Assembly: GCA_039566865.1 (NCBI GenBank)
Contig: CM076949.1
Coordinates: 4,555,501-4,619,500 of the forward strand
Origin: Aurelia coerulea
Taxonomy: Eukaryota; Cnidaria; Scyphozoa; Semaeostomeae; Ulmaridae
DNA length: 64,000 nt
Direction of reading: 5' to 3'
This document shows, one piece after another, positions 12,001 through 20,422 of the stretch (the stretch's first letter is position 1; every line of letters starts with the position of its first letter). The notes beneath the pieces were generated by a model. It was given only the letters and a program-made list of their open reading frames with translations. It was not told the origin of the DNA and ran no database searches. The position numbers were made by a program, and so were the translations under genes.

Positions 12001-15000
12001 AAAGTAAAAAAATGCCAAAAGGGATATTCACCAAAGAGTAAGGAACATAAACAGTTGCAGATGAGAAAAAGATGCTTGAAAAAACAATTAACTAAATATG
12101 TAAATGAATGCAATGAAGCTAAAACTGATATAATGAAAATAAAGATCAAATTACTAAACAGAAAACTAATAAAACTAAATAACAAGGACAACAGTGAAAA
12201 GCTTGATGCTAATTTAAATAAAATAAAACAACTCAAGGTAAATAGTACAGAGTTCTTTAAACTAAGAAAAAGCATACTAGGAAGTCATAAAACTGAAGTC
12301 CCTACTTCAATAATAGATGATAATGGAAATGAAATAACAAATGTTTATGATATTATTAAGGAACATGAAAACTATTTTAAAAAACTAATGACAAATAGAA
12401 ATCCTGGAGAAAAGTATATACAACACATAAAAAATGTCAAAAATCTGTTCACTAAGTTAATCAAAAGACAGAATAAGTTCTATTATCCCACAGATGCCCC
12501 TTTTAAGATGTTCGAACTAGAAAAAGTACTTAAAAATTTGAAGAAGAAAAAATGTCCTGGCCATGATAAATTAAGCAATGAATTATTTATAGATTCAGGG
12601 AAGGAATTTAAAAACTCAATATTAAAAATAATAAACCTTGTCTTCAAAAAAGGGCAGACACCAACCAAATGGAAGAAATTAATTATAAAAACATTGTACA
12701 AAAAGAAAGGAAACAGAAGACAATTAAAAAACTGGAGAGGCATTTTCCTAACTTTGAGCATAAGCAAAATATTTGAAAAATTGATATTAAATAGAATATC
12801 ACAAGATATTGAAAAAAGTTTTTCAGAAGCTGCTGCAGGAGGACGTAAAGGTAGATCAACAATTGATCACTTATTTGTTTGGGAGGCAATTAATGACTAT
12901 TACAAATACATTAAGTGTAATATTACGTTTACATTTCTTGATTTAGAGAAGACATTTGACAAACTTTTTCTAAAGTCATGCTTACTGGACTTATTTAAAA
13001 GTGGAATAAATGGTAAATGCTTGAGGAGCATTTATGAACTTAACAAGAAAGGTTTTATACAAATTGAGACCCCATGTGGGATGACAAAGGAGGTTGAAAT
13101 TGATGAGAACCTGAAACAAGGAACAATATTGGCAGCCCCAATCTGTGCCAATCACATTGACAAAGGCATGCAGCCAATAATAACAAAAAAATTAGGAATA
13201 CGTTTTGGAAACATGATAATTCCTCCGTTATTGTATCAGGATGATATATTACTAGCATCAATTTCAATTGAAAAAATGCAAGAAATGCTTAATATTGCAG
13301 AAGAATTTCAAAACAAAAACTTGTTAAACTTTAATTTGGAGAAAAGTGAAATTTTGCACATGCATTTTGATAGAACAAAACATAACAGTACTGAAATAAA
13401 ATTGAAATTAAATAATGAAATAATCAAAGAGGTTGAAACGTATAAGTATTTAGGGGACTTAAAAGATAATAAAAATTCGTTAGACAAAACCATTAGCAAC
13501 AGACGAAACTCTGCAAAAGCAGTAACTAATGAAATTAAATTCTTAGTAAATCAAATGCCATTTAAGGAGAAAAGTTTGGAGATAAGCATACGACTCATAG
13601 AATGCTTATTAATACCAAAAATACTGTACGCGTGTGAAACGTGGTCAAAAATTTCTAAAAAACAACTTAAACAACTTGAAAACATACAAAAGGACGCTTT
13701 AACTATAATCAATGGTCTCCCAATTTCAACACCATACCAAGGCATATTATATGAATGTGGCCTCAAACCAATGGAATATAGAATAAAGGAAAAAAGGCTT
13801 ACATATCTGCATAAAATACTAAATATGAAAGAAACAAGACTTGTGAAACAAGTGTACAAAGAACAAAAACGACTAAACTTTGTAGATTGCTGGTATAATC
13901 AAATTATGGAAGATTTAAAAAACCTTAACATTGATCTAACGGAAGAACAAATTTGCAACTTGACAACCAAAGGGTGGACAAAATTAATAAACCAAAAAAT
14001 AATTACATCCATTGAAAATGATATGAGTCAAAATAATAAAACAAAAATGAGATTTATCAAAAAAACTTCATTTGGTCTAAAACGGTATATTAAACACAAC
14101 GAAGGTGCAAAACTACTAAAACTAAAATTAAGCATGACTGAATTAAAGACAAACTACAAAGGAAAACATGAAAGCGCTTTATGCAGAAGGTGTGGAGAAC
14201 ATGAGGAATATTTAGAGCACCTGTGGGAATGCTCCTATTTCCAAAACAACGATTTACCAAGAATATGTAGCATACAGGGAAATAATCCAAAATTACTAAG
14301 TAACATAAACAAATGTGTGGAACAATTTTGCTTTCTGAACTAAAGCAAGACCAGTCAAAAACCCGTGTTACTACTCTCACTGCACTTGTGCAAAGTAGTC
14401 TTAAAGTAGTAATTGCTCCGAAATGGAGAAGAGGTACATATATTATGTGTAGATTCTTAGGCCCAATTTGCTCACTCACATGTATCGGTACTTGTTTCTA
14501 GCTTAGTTTCCTACGAGAAATTGTTCATACCTTACTGGCAGTGCATTTAAACTTTCGCCCTTGCTGTCACTGACTTGTAAGTGTAATTATGGGTGTGCTT
14601 TTTAGTGTGTACCAATTCTGAAAACGGTAGACTTGGAAGACTCATAATTTGTGTTGATTGACTCTGAAATCTTCAGACGACGGTAGGTCTGGTCGGTTTG
14701 AATGTCTTCTGAACCTCGCTCCAAAAGGCAGGACATTTAGAGATATTCTTGTTTTCGCTAGCAAATTGCAAAGGTGAATCCAAAACCTGGTGTTTTGAAG
14801 ATTTTGTGCTTGACTGGAAATATACCTCCATCTCTTCTATTTTTTAAGTCTACCGTTTTCAAGATTTGGTAGGTTTGGAATTACCAACCAAACACACCCG
14901 AAGATAGTAGAGAATGAGAAACTACTTCAAGCATTAAGACTTTATTATGCGCATACGAACTGGTTTTGTGTTGTACAGGAAAATATAAAGTCCGATGTCT

Positions 15001-18000
15001 TAAAAGTACAGACCCAGATGCGAGGTCTGTGCAATAAGACCGAGGGCTTTATATTTTCTTGCACAACTACAACGCCGGTTGGTATGAGTTTTATTACCTG
15101 GTAGCTTCTAATTTCGACTCGTCTCATTTAGTCAAACGCATTTTGTTACTGTTATGTCGCTTGAGTTTATTGTAGATCTCACAGGCCTAAATCAGTTGCT
15201 GTGGTGATAAAATCGCGTCCTTGTATCGTATTATACAAGGCTACGGGAAAACCGCGGGAAATGTGCGATTAACCCTCGGATTAACCAATAGGATTGGCGG
15301 GATTCTTGTATTGCCTCGTTTTTGAAACGTCAGTCAGGTAATAACAAAGAGTATCACCTGTTCTCAACAGCTGGGCATATGAGTACTTTGCATTCATATC
15401 TCCTGAGATTGCAGCATGCTTAAAAAGTGGGCCAGATAAGATTGCTGCTTCCTCTCCAACTAAAAAAGTAACATAGAAGAATCTTTATCAGGGACTGTTA
15501 CTCTCGTATGAGGTAGATTTTAAAAACGTAAATGCAAGGATGGAACAATTCTGTGATTAATGAGGTACTGTACTGTATGCAGTTAGGAAGATTTGATGCT
15601 TCAGATGGTAGTGACTGGTAATTTCATCCCGGGGGGGGGGGTACTACCGTTGTGGCCTGACAGGGGGTGCAGTCAGGGTTAAAGAGGGCCAAAGCAAAAA
15701 TTTTGAAAAATACCCTCAAATGGTAGTAAATTTTTACAGAAACCCCCAAATGGTAGTTCGTGGACCTAAAATTGGGCCATCTGGTAGCAAAAATTTTCTG
15801 CAGTTTTTCAAAATTTTCTATTGTAAAAATTGATTGAACAAAGCAAGATAACTTCAAAATTCAATGATAATTAGTGATGCAACGACCATATTACCATGCG
15901 GAGGAGCCTACTGAGTTGAAATCTTATATCTGGCCAGGAATCTTGGAATACCCCCCAATTGGTAGGAGGAGTTTGACAAATAGGGCCATTTGGTAGTCCT
16001 TTCGTAAGACCCTCAAACTGACTGGACCCCCCTGTTGGGCCATAATGGGAGTATCCCCCCCCGTGAATTTCATACTCTGATGACAGAATAGATTTGAAAG
16101 GCTGCAGTGTTCCCAGATATGCCTCATTTTGCGATCATCCCTGATACAAATTTTGAACTTTCTAGGATATAATGCAGCTTACCTTTTTCTTGCAAAGCAA
16201 ACACATCACTAGCTAAAGAATAGACGTCAGCAGGAGCCACTGCAAAATAGTTTTCACTTGTAAAAATATAATTTAAGACAAAGCTGTATATACAGGGCGT
16301 TTCAGAAAAAACGTAGCCCCACCTTTATTCGAGATTCTTCAGGAAACGATGGTATTTGAATCAATTTAATGCATACCATCTGAAAGCATATCTATCTTCT
16401 TTCCGATATCCAGGTTGGGTTTATTAATTGAATTATACACCACTAAATTTAAGTTTTTGTAAGTATGGCCTATTTCAAATGCTGAAAAGTAATAGGACAA
16501 TTACATAGACAAAAACTCATCTGCCTGAAGATAAAATCTGTTTTGTGATTTTTTACGATAAAATGGTGTTGATTTTGCTCTTACAGCCAGTGGCAGAGTT
16601 ATGGGGGGAATTGGACAACTTTCTTGGCAGGTAAAACACGAGGTAGGAAGTGTTTATTCTGTTCAGAACATAGAGTAAAGTTTCTCAAGATTAAGCTTTC
16701 TACAACATATTTGTCTTTAGAATTTAAAAGTTTCTGAACTTGGTACTACAACCCCTTTTTGAACTGAAAGTTTCAATTACACATAGTCCTAGTATCTTAT
16801 GAATCAATTTCTTATAAAAAACAGGTCTATTGAAGACATACTTTTAGCAGCTTCTTCTTTAACAATTGACGCATCAACATGCTGTAACCTATGCTGAAAT
16901 AGGACATCTAATAATCCAAGCTGCTTTTCAATCTCATCTGTTGTAATTTTTCTATCCTCTAATATGTGCTGCATCATCAGTTTGATGTCTTCAAAATCTG
17001 GAGAAAATTGAAGAAAAGCATTTCATTAAAATACTGGCTGGGAGTCAAAAAATAGAATCCTTGTTTGAAATACCACAGATCCCTCGATATCAAGACAATA
17101 ATGTTGGAACATATGTAATTCAATGGCAAACATGTTCAAATATATTCTAAATTTTACCTGCCTAAAATCAGCCTATCTGTTCTGAAATCTTAAGAGATTT
17201 TCTTGAGGAAGCCCCTTCAACAAACTGCCAAAAACTGCATAAAATCACAAAACAAGTTCTTGTATGTCTATGCCTTAAAATAGCAATGATTTGTACATGC
17301 TTTGGCACATTTTATCCCTTTGGGACTGGACAAAACCTGATGTCGCTGAGCAATGCTGTCAAAGACCGAAATTTATGGAGACAATTGTCAAATATTGGTG
17401 TACAATCTGCCAAAGGCGTAGAAGGAGAACGATGATGGATCCCTATTGAAGATAAAAATGTCATCTCTGGGGGCAAAACAACATTATTCCAAATGATTTC
17501 ATCTTTCCAAGAAGATAAAACATGTTAGAATGTGCTGAACTTATTGAGATAAGGCAGGAAGCTATACCCAAGGAAAAGTCTATGCCCAAGGAAAAAGACT
17601 ATATAGTCTGCGCAACACCACTCACTTTTGTGTAGTGCTTGCTTCAGCATTTATTTCACAATAGTGATAACAAAGGAAACTTATTGTTGTAACAGCCAAT
17701 AAAATCACTTTCCGGGGAAACGAGGAAGCGATCAGATTTGAGAATGGCTATCATGTGATTAAATCTCAGGTTTCACTTTGTTCTCTAGGCAAACTTCTTT
17801 AGCAACACAATACTCTGGAATTTTAACTACCCTACTGCAGACAATGAACAGATGCTAAGGAGAAAGGGCCATTCAAACTGCCATTGAAAAGAATTGTTGA
17901 CAGATACAATGCACCAAATTGAGCGGCGTTGTGCTGACTATACCTTTTCCTTAGTTAGGTACTGCACACAGGCTATGTTGAGCCTGTTTTGAAGAATTCT

Positions 18001-19124
18001 CGAAAGGGCTTTCTGGAGAAAATTCCTCATAATTTCAGAACGGAGAGGAGAGTAATGGAGAGTCAGTAATGGAGATGTATTGTTGGGGAAGACACAAAAA
18101 GACAGAAAAGGAGAGGGATAACTTGCCCATTAACCAGTCTGCAGAGTGTGGCAGCTGCGAGCTCGAGATTTTCTTCAAAAATTTTGTGTGCATGCCAATT
18201 TTGAACGAGATCTTTTGTTCACTACTTTGAAAACAAAGGAATCAAAGACCTTGCACGCGAGCACGCCACTGCTTCCTTGGTCTGCAAGCACAAGATCTCA
18301 TTGAGAACTGCTGAGAACTGCCATACTCTGCAGACTGGCCCATCAATAGATCATGAATAGATGCATTATCCAAACCTAGAAAAAGTTTATGAAATGAAAC
18401 AAAGAAATTTTTCCCCAATCAATTTTGCTATTCAGATACAATGTCAATAATGGCGTTGAAGGTGTTGTGATTGACAGTGGTGTAATCCTCTGACATTGCA
18501 GCCAGAATAGTCAGGCGGAGTGGGTTCGATACCCGGTAGGACTCCACCAGGCCACCACTTGAGCGTCATGACAAGGGGTCGCGGACTCGATTAGGTCTGC
18601 TCTATTTCTGCAAACGCAATTTCACCTTCACCAATGGCAATAATAATATGATCGATTATGATTGACTTGTGTGTGATTGAAACGGTTTGTTTTCATTTTT
18701 GGTTGGTGGGCAGCTTTGGAAAAACTTGATACTTGCCTGTTTGCTTGTCACTTGAATTGAATCTTGCAAAAAGTTTTGTTGGTAACTGCTGTCCAAGATA
18801 TGGGCTTAGTTTATGTCGTTCTTGCTCGACAAGTGGGCCTAAAAAATTCACAGACAACGGTTTCCAATTGATATTCTGTTCGGTTGCAGTGATAAATATT
18901 CTTGAATGGTTTTGAATCGTTCTCCTTTGCATTCCTCCACAGCTGCAATGCACAATTCTCTTGCATTTTGAGAATTTTGAAAGCCTTTGGCAATTCAGTG
19001 AGGCAACAAAGTTCTGTAGTGGCCTAAGTTTTGCAGCCATCTTTCCTCTTTGCCTCAGAACGATCACAGCAGCAACAACGATTATAAAGAATGTGGTTGT
19101 TGCTGCTAAAATAATTCTGTATTG
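2725..19124 (-). CDS. Sel1-like-repeat (SLR) protein, partial gene (8 exons)
   Basis: Eight minus-strand exons join in frame: 18737-19124, 16842-16997, 16183-16239, 15358-15459, 7773-7855, 4061-4135, 3079-3121 and 2725-2805. The phases are 1,1,1,1,0,0,1,1 and all acceptors are AG. The last four to five exons encode Sel1-like helical repeats, visible as AGMYYSGSGVKQNFETAYTL and GKMYFQGQSVKTDFKKAFEH. This TPR-related fold usually scaffolds protein complexes. The first visible exon is basic and Ser/Cys-rich. If it starts at the ATG at 19040 the N-terminus looks like a mitochondrial presequence. If the exon starts at the acceptor before 19124, a strongly hydrophobic segment followed by RQRGK makes it a membrane protein. 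The 3' end lies beyond the window. I cannot name an orthologue. Intron 1 appears to use a GC donor, and intron 4 hosts an intact LINE in the opposite orientation. Confidence 0.75.
3079..3121 (-). CDS. SLR gene exon 7
   Basis: A 43-bp exon (acceptor CATGTAG, donor ATCG/GTACGT) encoding IAAENGVIQGYNMIG, which completes one Sel1 repeat and starts the next. Confidence 0.8.
3338..3520 (+). repeat. tRNA-derived SINE, copy 1
   Basis: It has an A-box-like TGGCGCAGTGGT and a B-box-like GGGCTCAATACCCC, followed by a conserved body (ACTTGAGCGTCATGACA, AGGGGTCGCGGAC). The same order recurs at 18455-18660 and 41030-41225, so this is a SINE family rather than a tRNA gene. Confidence 0.75.
3709..4027. mobile_element. 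Near-perfect 319-bp foldback MITE
   Basis: The arms (about 145 bp) begin GGGTATTGTGGACACGA and are almost identical in inverted orientation. Each terminus is itself a short palindrome around TTGTGTCGATCG. TATGTC occurs just outside both ends (3700-3705 and 4032-4037), possibly a target-site duplication. It lies in the intron between SLR exons 6 and 7. Open frames on both strands start with the same residues because of the palindrome. Confidence 0.85.
4061..4135 (-). CDS. SLR gene exon 6
   Basis: A phase-0 exon of exactly 25 codons with acceptor CCTTAG and donor CAG/GTGAGC. It encodes the clearest Sel1 motif, LAGMYYSGSGVKQNFETAY. Confidence 0.85.
4565..5230. repeat. Repeat family E copy (TCCTCTTGGGAGGAT core)
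   Basis: It contains the inverted pair ATCCTCTTGGGAGGAT / TCTCCCAAGAGGA around CCCCCTGG, flanked by long blocks shared with 7360-7740 (inverted), 17030-17340, 27870-28430, 33955-34700 and 37693-38330. Non-coding, non-autonomous. Confidence 0.65.
5466..5862. repeat. Repeat family F (AAGAAACT-rich), uninterrupted copy
   Basis: The segment with repeated TAAGAAACT and CTTGTTTCCTGTATCATATT recurs in inverted orientation at 50113-51195, where it is split by a Harbinger-like element. It may be bounded by ACACGTATTTTTATA. Confidence 0.65.
5945..6222. repeat. Tandem repeat, about 118-bp unit, ~2.5 copies
   Basis: GAAGATAAATCTTTG..TTTACAG, GGAAATA(G/A)CCAAACATT, GGGCAATATCACACAGA and TTTTTTCGAAAATGAAA follow one another twice and begin a third time. 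Confidence 0.75.
6223..7355. other. SLR intron, no gene seen
   Basis: AT-rich intronic sequence. It has a small hairpin CCATAGAAAT/ATTTCTATGG near 6973-7000, which also occurs near 20042. A 73-aa frame at 6817-7038 has no support from splice sites or motifs. Confidence 0.4.
7360..7740. repeat. Repeat family E, inverted copy
   Basis: Reverse-complement match to 4565-5000: TCCTCTTGGGAGAT, CAGGGGGAGGACCTGTTCAT, then the body through CCTTTCAAACGGGGATTC. The two copies flank about 2.1 kb of intron. Confidence 0.65.
7773..7855 (-). CDS. SLR gene exon 5
   Basis: Acceptor CCTCAG, donor CAA/GTGAGT. Encodes DPTEAATIFSELAKKGHPFA, a Sel1 helix pair. It lies 7.5 kb from exon 4 because the LINE and several MITEs sit in between. 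Confidence 0.8.
7898..8211. mobile_element. CCCGGGG-ended element 1, TSD AACAAGAC
   Basis: It starts CCCGGGGATGGGGGTACTT and ends in the inverted form CGCCCCCCCCGGG. The 8 bp AACAAGAC occur immediately left (7890-7897) and right (8212-8219), a perfect target-site duplication. The interior has five copies of CCCTGTCGCATAA in an AT-rich setting. Subterminal boxes (GGGGGTGTGCGG and, inverted, GGGATGTGCC) lie about 30 bp from each end. It has no coding capacity. Confidence 0.9.
8492..9009. mobile_element. hAT-like MITE interrupted by a CCCGGGG element
   Basis: The termini TAG(A/C)CTGCGTGCATCCCC are inverted repeats, and the 8-bp direct repeat TAAATAAC flanks the element (8484-8491 and 9010-9017). 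After removing 8499-8868 and one TSD copy, the MITE is about 140 bp with arms through CTACTGTTTC(A/C)GCTGAGATGAAA. An 8-bp TSD with a TAG-starting TIR suggests hAT. Relatives lie at 20423, 56687 and 61629. Confidence 0.85.
8499..8868. mobile_element. CCCGGGG-ended element 2, TSD CTAGACTG
   Basis: It starts CCCGGGGGGGGCACT and ends AGTACCCCCCCCGGG. CTAGACTG flanks both ends (8491-8498, 8869-8876), created from the host MITE terminus. The interior is the same subfamily as 7898-8211 in the opposite orientation, with six TTATGCGACAGGGT units. One extra unit arises from a duplicated ~60-bp block starting TATGCGACAGGGTATCACAA. Confidence 0.92.
9347..10972 (+). CDS. LINE ORF1 protein with two CCCH zinc fingers
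   Basis: A 541-aa protein that probably binds the element's RNA and helps assemble the retrotransposition particle. The N-terminal ~170 residues form a compact domain with WIEVCNIRYYDHL and HDWIDFEVPVLK. Residues about 235-315 are a Glu/Lys-rich coiled coil. Two CCCH fingers follow: C378-C388-C394-H398 and C415-C423-C428-H432. The C-terminal tail is Gln/Arg-rich. CCCH fingers in a LINE ORF1 are uncommon; CCHC knuckles or RRM domains are the usual forms. It overlaps ORF2 by 22 bp in a different frame, so ORF2 translation may depend on termination-reinitiation. The first ATG after the leader (9347) was taken as the start. Confidence 0.85.
   Translation: MRPVQKKQRLTKGASSKENIGPGDFKTYQSGGCVSLESKEDLQAWIEVCNIRYYDHLAVEPNLEESILVIWEDDKGEPPKEKDGKFDIDQMKLLRMEIYWHKEDNKYLKIMSITFHLTGKKNSIVLAGHAAHDWIDFEVPVLKAMMGMKGKGYSKILKKSKTESFANKLTENPRSKGKLTIIDVGEVANAESSQMNDEAKGNKMQGKESEKQPRNENQTNNGESDEEEYDQEEGEKQKDLIKERNALKKRVKELEKKTEMLEIKIIELKEEREIFRKAYRETKKDKDYLEDIIDKIEESEKESISSVQEEEAKRKNPKKQSEHKGRNQEVNSSEEGAKEREKDEEMERLIKHQISLGNALHGSTEARYVTKSEQRIECRYEKIMRGSCKWGDQCRFSHNISPKDQRDEWRKRGYCFQFMNGRCANFYCKYLHPPLNQPKEGRREAPQERWNDRYQYANTTQTRRDETPQENWNQGNTYMNMARFEERQKREEQKVQDINNIELIVKQQIADALSAFKKEITQPGQAQVQYPPRVSWAPDLV
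10951..14343 (+). CDS. LINE ORF2: endonuclease plus reverse transcriptase
   Basis: 1130 aa. An N-terminal exonuclease-endonuclease-phosphatase type nuclease is shown by NANG (about 38), ITESK (E65), GDFN (174-177) and SDHN (274-277), the residues that nick target DNA. The reverse transcriptase spans about 480-800, with the motif A aspartate in FLDLEKTFD (D664) and motif C YQDD at 762-765, then the thumb region EILHMHFD. A C-terminal CCHC knuckle (C1078, C1081, H1090, C1094) matches the usual LINE arrangement. YQDD instead of the more common YADD/FADD is noteworthy, but both aspartates are kept, so activity is plausible. The ATG at 10951 overlaps the ORF1 stop. Confidence 0.92.
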   Translation: MGSRPCVKANHLGKQSKRRRSNREKRYEKYNLKIYYTNANGLKSKMESLNDIVDNLHPSIICITESKLNKYDNCKLAGFCDPIELRRNNKTGGGIWITYKESFKNRITVYEIGDEEIEQVWLNIKIGAKDLIMGVVYGKQESRVKKENIQSFMDNIDYYAIKAKNENKSFLVIGDFNVKVGNKIKGNHTKRSNGGKILNKMIEKRKLVLLNSSKKCKGLWTRITTTDSNNIEKKSVLDYTITNQICFNKIQSMIIDEDRNFVMERISRNSIKESDHNAIILDLNLKLGNSSTTNLKDKKSFQWSITDDSLQEFKKCTEDLVLESRSKDIDKIYKTWDEKVNNLMAKCFKRKVKKCQKGYSPKSKEHKQLQMRKRCLKKQLTKYVNECNEAKTDIMKIKIKLLNRKLIKLNNKDNSEKLDANLNKIKQLKVNSTEFFKLRKSILGSHKTEVPTSIIDDNGNEITNVYDIIKEHENYFKKLMTNRNPGEKYIQHIKNVKNLFTKLIKRQNKFYYPTDAPFKMFELEKVLKNLKKKKCPGHDKLSNELFIDSGKEFKNSILKIINLVFKKGQTPTKWKKLIIKTLYKKKGNRRQLKNWRGIFLTLSISKIFEKLILNRISQDIEKSFSEAAAGGRKGRSTIDHLFVWEAINDYYKYIKCNITFTFLDLEKTFDKLFLKSCLLDLFKSGINGKCLRSIYELNKKGFIQIETPCGMTKEVEIDENLKQGTILAAPICANHIDKGMQPIITKKLGIRFGNMIIPPLLYQDDILLASISIEKMQEMLNIAEEFQNKNLLNFNLEKSEILHMHFDRTKHNSTEIKLKLNNEIIKEVETYKYLGDLKDNKNSLDKTISNRRNSAKAVTNEIKFLVNQMPFKEKSLEISIRLIECLLIPKILYACETWSKISKKQLKQLENIQKDALTIINGLPISTPYQGILYECGLKPMEYRIKEKRLTYLHKILNMKETRLVKQVYKEQKRLNFVDCWYNQIMEDLKNLNIDLTEEQICNLTTKGWTKLINQKIITSIENDMSQNNKTKMRFIKKTSFGLKRYIKHNEGAKLLKLKLSMTELKTNYKGKHESALCRRCGEHEEYLEHLWECSYFQNNDLPRICSIQGNNPKLLSNINKCVEQFCFLN
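14590..15085. repeat. Two adjacent foldbacks
   Basis: About 14590-14905: GAAAACGGTAGACTTGG at the left is mirrored by GTCTACCGTTTTCAAGATT at the right. About 14957-15085: GGTTTTGTGTTGTACAGG..AAAATATAAAG is mirrored by CTTTATATTTTCTTGCACAA. Both lie between the LINE and SLR exon 4. Confidence 0.6.
15358..15459 (-). CDS. SLR gene exon 4, start of the repeat region
   Basis: Acceptor TTTTTAG, donor ACAG/GTGATA. It encodes KHAAISGDMNAKYSYAQLL, the second half of a Sel1 repeat (A..G...A.Y..A). Confidence 0.75.
15628..16065. mobile_element. CCCGGGG-ended element 3, TSD AATTTCAT
   Basis: It starts CCCGGGGGGGGGG and GTACTACC and ends GAGTATCCCCCCCCGTG, with the terminal G run slightly mutated. AATTTCAT flanks both sides (15620-15627, 16066-16073). 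The interior differs from elements 1 and 2: its units carry AATGGTAG and ATTTGGTAG with AT-rich spacers. It lies in SLR intron 3. Confidence 0.88.
16183..16239 (-). CDS. SLR gene exon 3
   Basis: A 57-bp exon between TTTTGCAG and G/GTAAGC that keeps the phase and encodes APADVYSLASDVFALQEK. Confidence 0.7.
16290..16620. repeat. Repeat family G (TACAGGGCGTTTCAG end)
   Basis: Starts ACAGGGCGTTTCAGAAAAAA. Its body (ATCTATCTTCTTT, AAGTATGGCC, TTGATTTTGCTCTTAC) is shared with 35490-36055, where it forms an inverted pair. Confidence 0.5.
16842..16997 (-). CDS. SLR gene exon 2
   Basis: 52 codons, acceptor CTCCAG, donor A/GTATGT, joins phase 1 to phase 1. It encodes a charged helical stretch with DIKLMMQHIL and EIEKQLGLLD and no repeat signature. 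Confidence 0.75.
17030..17340. repeat. Repeat family E, partial copy
   Basis: Matches the body of 4600-4900: ATCCTTGTTTGAAA, CTCGATATCAAGACAA, GGCAAACATGTTCAAAT, TTTTACCTGCCTAAAATC. Confidence 0.55.
17341..18454. repeat. SLR intron 1 with two foldbacks
   Basis: About 17565-17965: CCAAGGAAAAAGACTATA and GCGCAACACCACTC are mirrored by GCGGCGTTGTGCTGACTATA and CCTTTTCCTTAG. About 18135-18345: CCAGTCTGCAGAGTGTGGCA is mirrored by TGCCATACTCTGCAGACTGG. No coding signal. Confidence 0.6.
18455..18660 (+). repeat. tRNA-derived SINE, copy 2
   Basis: Same order as 3338-3520: GTGGTGTAATCCTCTGAC, GCAGCCAGAA, B-box-like GGGTTCGATACCCGG, GAGCGTCATGACAAGGGG. Slightly longer after the B box. Confidence 0.75.
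18737..19124 (-). CDS. SLR gene exon 1 (first seen): TM or presequence region
   Basis: Open from the acceptor TTTTCAG at about 19125 to a donor of the form ACAG/GCAAGT near 18736, which is a GC-AG donor if correct. Translation shows a 20-residue hydrophobic run (IILAATTTFFIIVVAAVIVL), then RQRGKM, then a long Arg/Lys/Ser/Cys-rich segment with very few acidic residues. The ATG at 19040 has a good context (AAGATGG) and could be the true start, which would make the hydrophobic part 5' UTR. The acceptor-like sequence and hydrophobic segment argue that an upstream exon exists, but none was found. The exon end may be one base off. Confidence 0.5.
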
Positions 19125-19129
19125 CTGAA

Positions 19130-20243
19130 AACATATTTTATATGGCAGTGTTCAAGAAAGTTGTAGCAGTGGCCATAAAACAGGCTATGCGATGCTTACG
19201 AAGGCACAGCGAGGTTATTAATGATTTAACGAAATGGAAGTAAAAACTTTTTCGGCTCACGGAAGAAATCAATTTAAAGAGGATAGTAGAAAGGTCATAA
19301 ATGATTTAACAACCAGGGAAAAGCACACATTTCTCTGCACTGGTAATAAAGTACTTCTAAGAGAGACAACTGGAAGCTTAGAAATTCTTGGAAAAGCCAC
19401 ACAACATGACAAAGCAATTTCTAGAGAAGCATTATGTCCGTTGAACAAAAACTCTCCAGCACTTCAACAAATGAATATGTTTTCATAAATCTACATGCTT
19501 CAAAGTAGAGGGATCTCTTGCTCGAAAACACACCGTTTTTAGCAATAACTGAGCGAAAATGTTCTGATCGTCACGTCCGGTCACGTCCCTTATGTTGAAG
19601 ACCTGATTTACAAAAAGTTATCCCTGCTCTGTCAACCTCGTCCCCAGGACCTTTGCTTTGCTGTATGAGCTTGTCAGGGCAGATCCATGTTTTGAACAAG
19701 TCGCATCGGGTCAGCGCCAATGTAGTTTCTGTCTACAAGCAATTTTGTAGTTTTGAAAGCATCGGGTTTTGCGTTGTTGCATGAGATTCAACAAGAGTAT
19801 ACTGCAAAAATAACGAGAAATTCATCGGCTTACCACCGCAGTTGTAAACTTTTATGTGCTTTTGAAAGCGGTGTAAAATAAGATCATGCTATTAAAGAGA
19901 AAATAATTCAGTGGCATACGGTAGCAGCTAAATAATACTTCGCGGTTTTGGTAGCGCCAGATTTCATTCCATTGAATACGCTGAAAGATAAGAGCGTATT
20001 TCTAAAAATAGAACAAATTTAGAAATCACTTTTTCAGAATCCATAGAAATAGCTATTTCTATGGACTTCTCCTTCAAGGAGGGAGTTCTTGGTATTTGGG
20101 ATTCTCTTACTTAGTTGATCACAGTGCAAAAGAAATTATCTTGTTCGCTATGTCCTGAGGATTCGAGATGCGCTCGGCTCGTCACCATCAGACAAGGAGC
20201 TAATCATTATCGATTTTGATCTTTTGCTAACTTAACTACCTTG
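19130..20243. other. No gene recognised
   Basis: This stretch upstream of the SLR exon should hold the missing first exon, if one exists, but I found no convincing start-codon exon with a phase-0 donor on the minus strand. A small palindrome CCATAGAAATAGCTATTTC is at about 20042. Confidence 0.4.
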
Positions 20244-20400
20244 TTAAATCACTATGGTTAAATAGTTGCCCATGTCTCTTCCAAGTTTCCTTCGGATGCT
20301 AATCTTGTCAGTATAGTGTTCCCTTTCTAGTGTTTTACAAGTATTGCTCACTTCGTTTCTAAGTCGTTTGTAGGCTGCCATTAGAACCTCTGATTTTTTC
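20244..20400 (-). pseudogene. Short LINE ORF2 fragment
   Basis: The minus-strand reading contains AAYKRLRNEVSNTCKTLERE, which resembles the segment between endonuclease and reverse transcriptase in many LINE ORF2 proteins (Y.KLRN.V). A stop follows soon after. No other part of the element is seen. Confidence 0.45.
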
Positions 20401-20422
20401 TTGACGGCTGCAGTCTCCACTC

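Larger units (their letters stand above)
9130..14500 (+). mobile_element. Apparently intact two-ORF LINE retrotransposon
   Basis: It comprises a 5' leader, ORF1, an overlapping ORF2 and a short 3' region, and sits antisense inside SLR intron 4. The leader has an inverted pair GGGCCTAAA/TTTAGGCCCAA near 9175 and 9240 and a GAGCATGT-rich tract. TTAGGCCCAA recurs past the 3' end near 14458. Both frames are full length without stops, suggesting recent insertion. Exact ends and a TSD were not determined, so the boundaries are approximate. Confidence 0.85.

Noticed and set aside
11853..12275. 140-aa minus-strand frame
   Set aside because: Antisense shadow of LINE ORF2; Phe/Leu/Ser composition from A-rich coding DNA.
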